The position numbers and the translations under genes were made by a program. Of a stretch of DNA of 7,039 nt, positions 6,134-7,039 are shown piece after piece. Under the pieces are notes generated by a model. That model ran no database searches. It was not told the DNA's origin and was given only the letters and a program-made list of their open reading frames with translations. Source of the stretch: Fidelibacterota bacterium. GTDB lineage: Bacteria; Fidelibacterota; Marinisomatia; Marinisomatales; CAZVFT01. The stretch's first letter is position 1; the number at the start of each line of letters is the position of its first letter. The stretch lies in assembly GCA_014381485.1 (NCBI GenBank), contig JACNLN010000100.1:1-7039 (forward strand), written 5' to 3'.

Positions 6134-7039
6134 ATGACACGAGTAGGAATAATAGGAATTGGTCACGGACAATTCGGCCGGAGGAGCGATGCCACCGTTC
6201 AGGAGCTGGCTTTTGAAGCCTACCGAGAAGCCCTTCAAGATGCCGGGATAGATCCAAAAGATATTGATGGCTCCGTTATCGGTTCGGTGCCGGAATACCA
6301 CAAACAACGTTCTCTTGCCGGAGTTGTTCAGGAATATTTAAACCTGAACCCAAAACCCACCTGGCTCACTGAAGTCGCCTGCGCATCGGGAAGCGCAGCC
6401 ATACGTACTGCCTGGATGGGAATACGATCCGGAGCACACAGACTTATGGCAGTAATTGGTTGTCAGAAAATGACTGAACTTTCTACTCCCGAAATTCTGG
6501 CGCTTATGGGACGGGTTGGTGAGGTACAATGGGAATCCGTTTTCGGAACGACATTCCCGGGCTATTATGCATTGTTTGCAAAGAGACATATGCACGAATT
6601 TGGCACCACGCGTGAACAACTCCTGCAGGTTGCGGTAAAAAACCACTTTTATGGTGCAAAGAATCCCAATGCTCTGTTTCAAAAGGAGATTACGATTGAA
6701 AAGGCGCTGGCTTCTGATCCGGTTTCTGATCCTTTTCAAGTGTACGACTGTTGTGCCAATGCTGATGGAGCAGCGTGCGTAATCCTTGCTTCGGAGGAAA
6801 TTGCCGGACAATCGTCAAAACCTGTAGTCTGGCTTGATGGGGTAGGCTGTGCAACCGCCAGTATGTCCATATTGAGAAGACCGAATTTGGTCGGGCTCCC
6901 AAGTGCAGAAGAAGCTGCCCGCACTGCCTATGAAATGGCAGGTGCAGGACCAGAAGATATCAAGGTTGCTGAAGTTCACGACTGCTTCACCATAGCTGAA
7001 ATTATGGCTTATGAGGATTTGGGATTTTGCGATAAAGGT
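6134..7039 (+). CDS. SCP-x/archaeal-type thiolase (acetyl-CoA acetyltransferase-like), 3' end cut off by window
   Basis: The frame starts at ATG 6134 with AGGAG (6121-6125) 8 nt upstream, and stays open to the last base (302 residues of an expected 380-400). It begins V-G-I-I-G-I-G-H-G-Q-F-G, contains the acyl-accepting cysteine in E-V-A-C-A-S-G-S-A-A (C83), Y-D-C-C-A-N-A-D-G-A-A (204-214), and E-V-H-D-C-F-T-I-A-E (280-289) with H282. This E-x-H-D-x-F form marks the SCP2/SCP-x and archaeal thiolase branch rather than FadA/AtoB. The C-terminal second cysteine and its CxG motif lie beyond the window. Members of this branch often need a small zinc-finger/OB-fold DUF35 partner, encoded next door; the gene after it cannot be seen. 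Likely role: thiolytic cleavage of a 3-oxoacyl-CoA, or the reverse condensation, coupled to the upstream SDR. Confidence 0.88.
   Translation, partial: MTRVGIIGIGHGQFGRRSDATVQELAFEAYREALQDAGIDPKDIDGSVIGSVPEYHKQRSLAGVVQEYLNLNPKPTWLTEVACASGSAAIRTAWMGIRSGAHRLMAVIGCQKMTELSTPEILALMGRVGEVQWESVFGTTFPGYYALFAKRHMHEFGTTREQLLQVAVKNHFYGAKNPNALFQKEITIEKALASDPVSDPFQVYDCCANADGAACVILASEEIAGQSSKPVVWLDGVGCATASMSILRRPNLVGLPSAEEAARTAYEMAGAGPEDIKVAEVHDCFTIAEIMAYEDLGFCDKG

Noticed and set aside
5840..6924. Several - strand open frames opposite the SDR and thiolase genes
   Set aside because: The + strand genes carry full catalytic motifs; the antisense frames are low-complexity shadows.
1..7039. CRISPR array, tRNA or rRNA gene
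   Set aside because: No regularly spaced direct repeats and no cloverleaf or conserved rRNA segments were seen on either strand.

Overview
The window looks like a chromosomal segment from an uncultivated bacterium of moderate GC content. No marker gene fixes the phylum. The one lipoprotein has a Bacteroidetes/FCB-style signal (LILQSC), the intergenic DNA is AT-rich and full of palindromes, and the metabolic genes suggest anaerobic or facultative CoA-thioester chemistry. I would guess an FCB-group or deltaproteobacterium-like lineage, with low confidence.

Layout. (1) 1-400, + strand: the 3' end of a DUF4258-like gene overlaps a complete DUF2283 gene by ATGA, forming a small toxin-antitoxin-like pair of unknown function. 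(2) 398-552: a non-coding gap ending in GTTAGGC just before the next start codon, which recalls an integron cassette junction but is not proven. (3) 553-1050, +: a small lipoprotein of unknown function. (4) 1051-1136: a short convergent gap. (5) 1137-4992, - strand: a two-gene molybdenum hydroxylase operon (xanthine dehydrogenase/aldehyde oxidoreductase superfamily). The FAD subunit is transcribed first. A 190-bp spacer with four perfect or near-perfect hairpins follows, then a fused protein carrying both [2Fe-2S] domains and the molybdopterin domains. (6) 4993-5372: an AT-rich divergent intergenic region with a long imperfect inverted repeat. (7) 5373-7039, +: a FabG-like short-chain dehydrogenase followed 11 bp later by an SCP-x-type thiolase that runs off the window end.

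How the genes may work together. The FAD subunit and the fused Fe-S/Mo subunit should form one enzyme that hydroxylates (or dehydroxylates) a heterocyclic, aromatic or aldehyde substrate, with electrons passing Moco, two [2Fe-2S] clusters, then FAD. The divergent SDR-thiolase pair looks like the last two steps of a beta-oxidation-type sequence (3-hydroxyacyl-CoA oxidation, then thiolysis). Both operons could serve one catabolic pathway for an aromatic or cyclic acid, but the window does not show the substrate. Nothing here is clearly a new system. The most unusual structures are the hairpin cluster inside the Mo operon, with a small ORF that joins the two subunit genes by 4-nt overlaps at each end, and the long AT-rich inverted repeat between the divergent operons.
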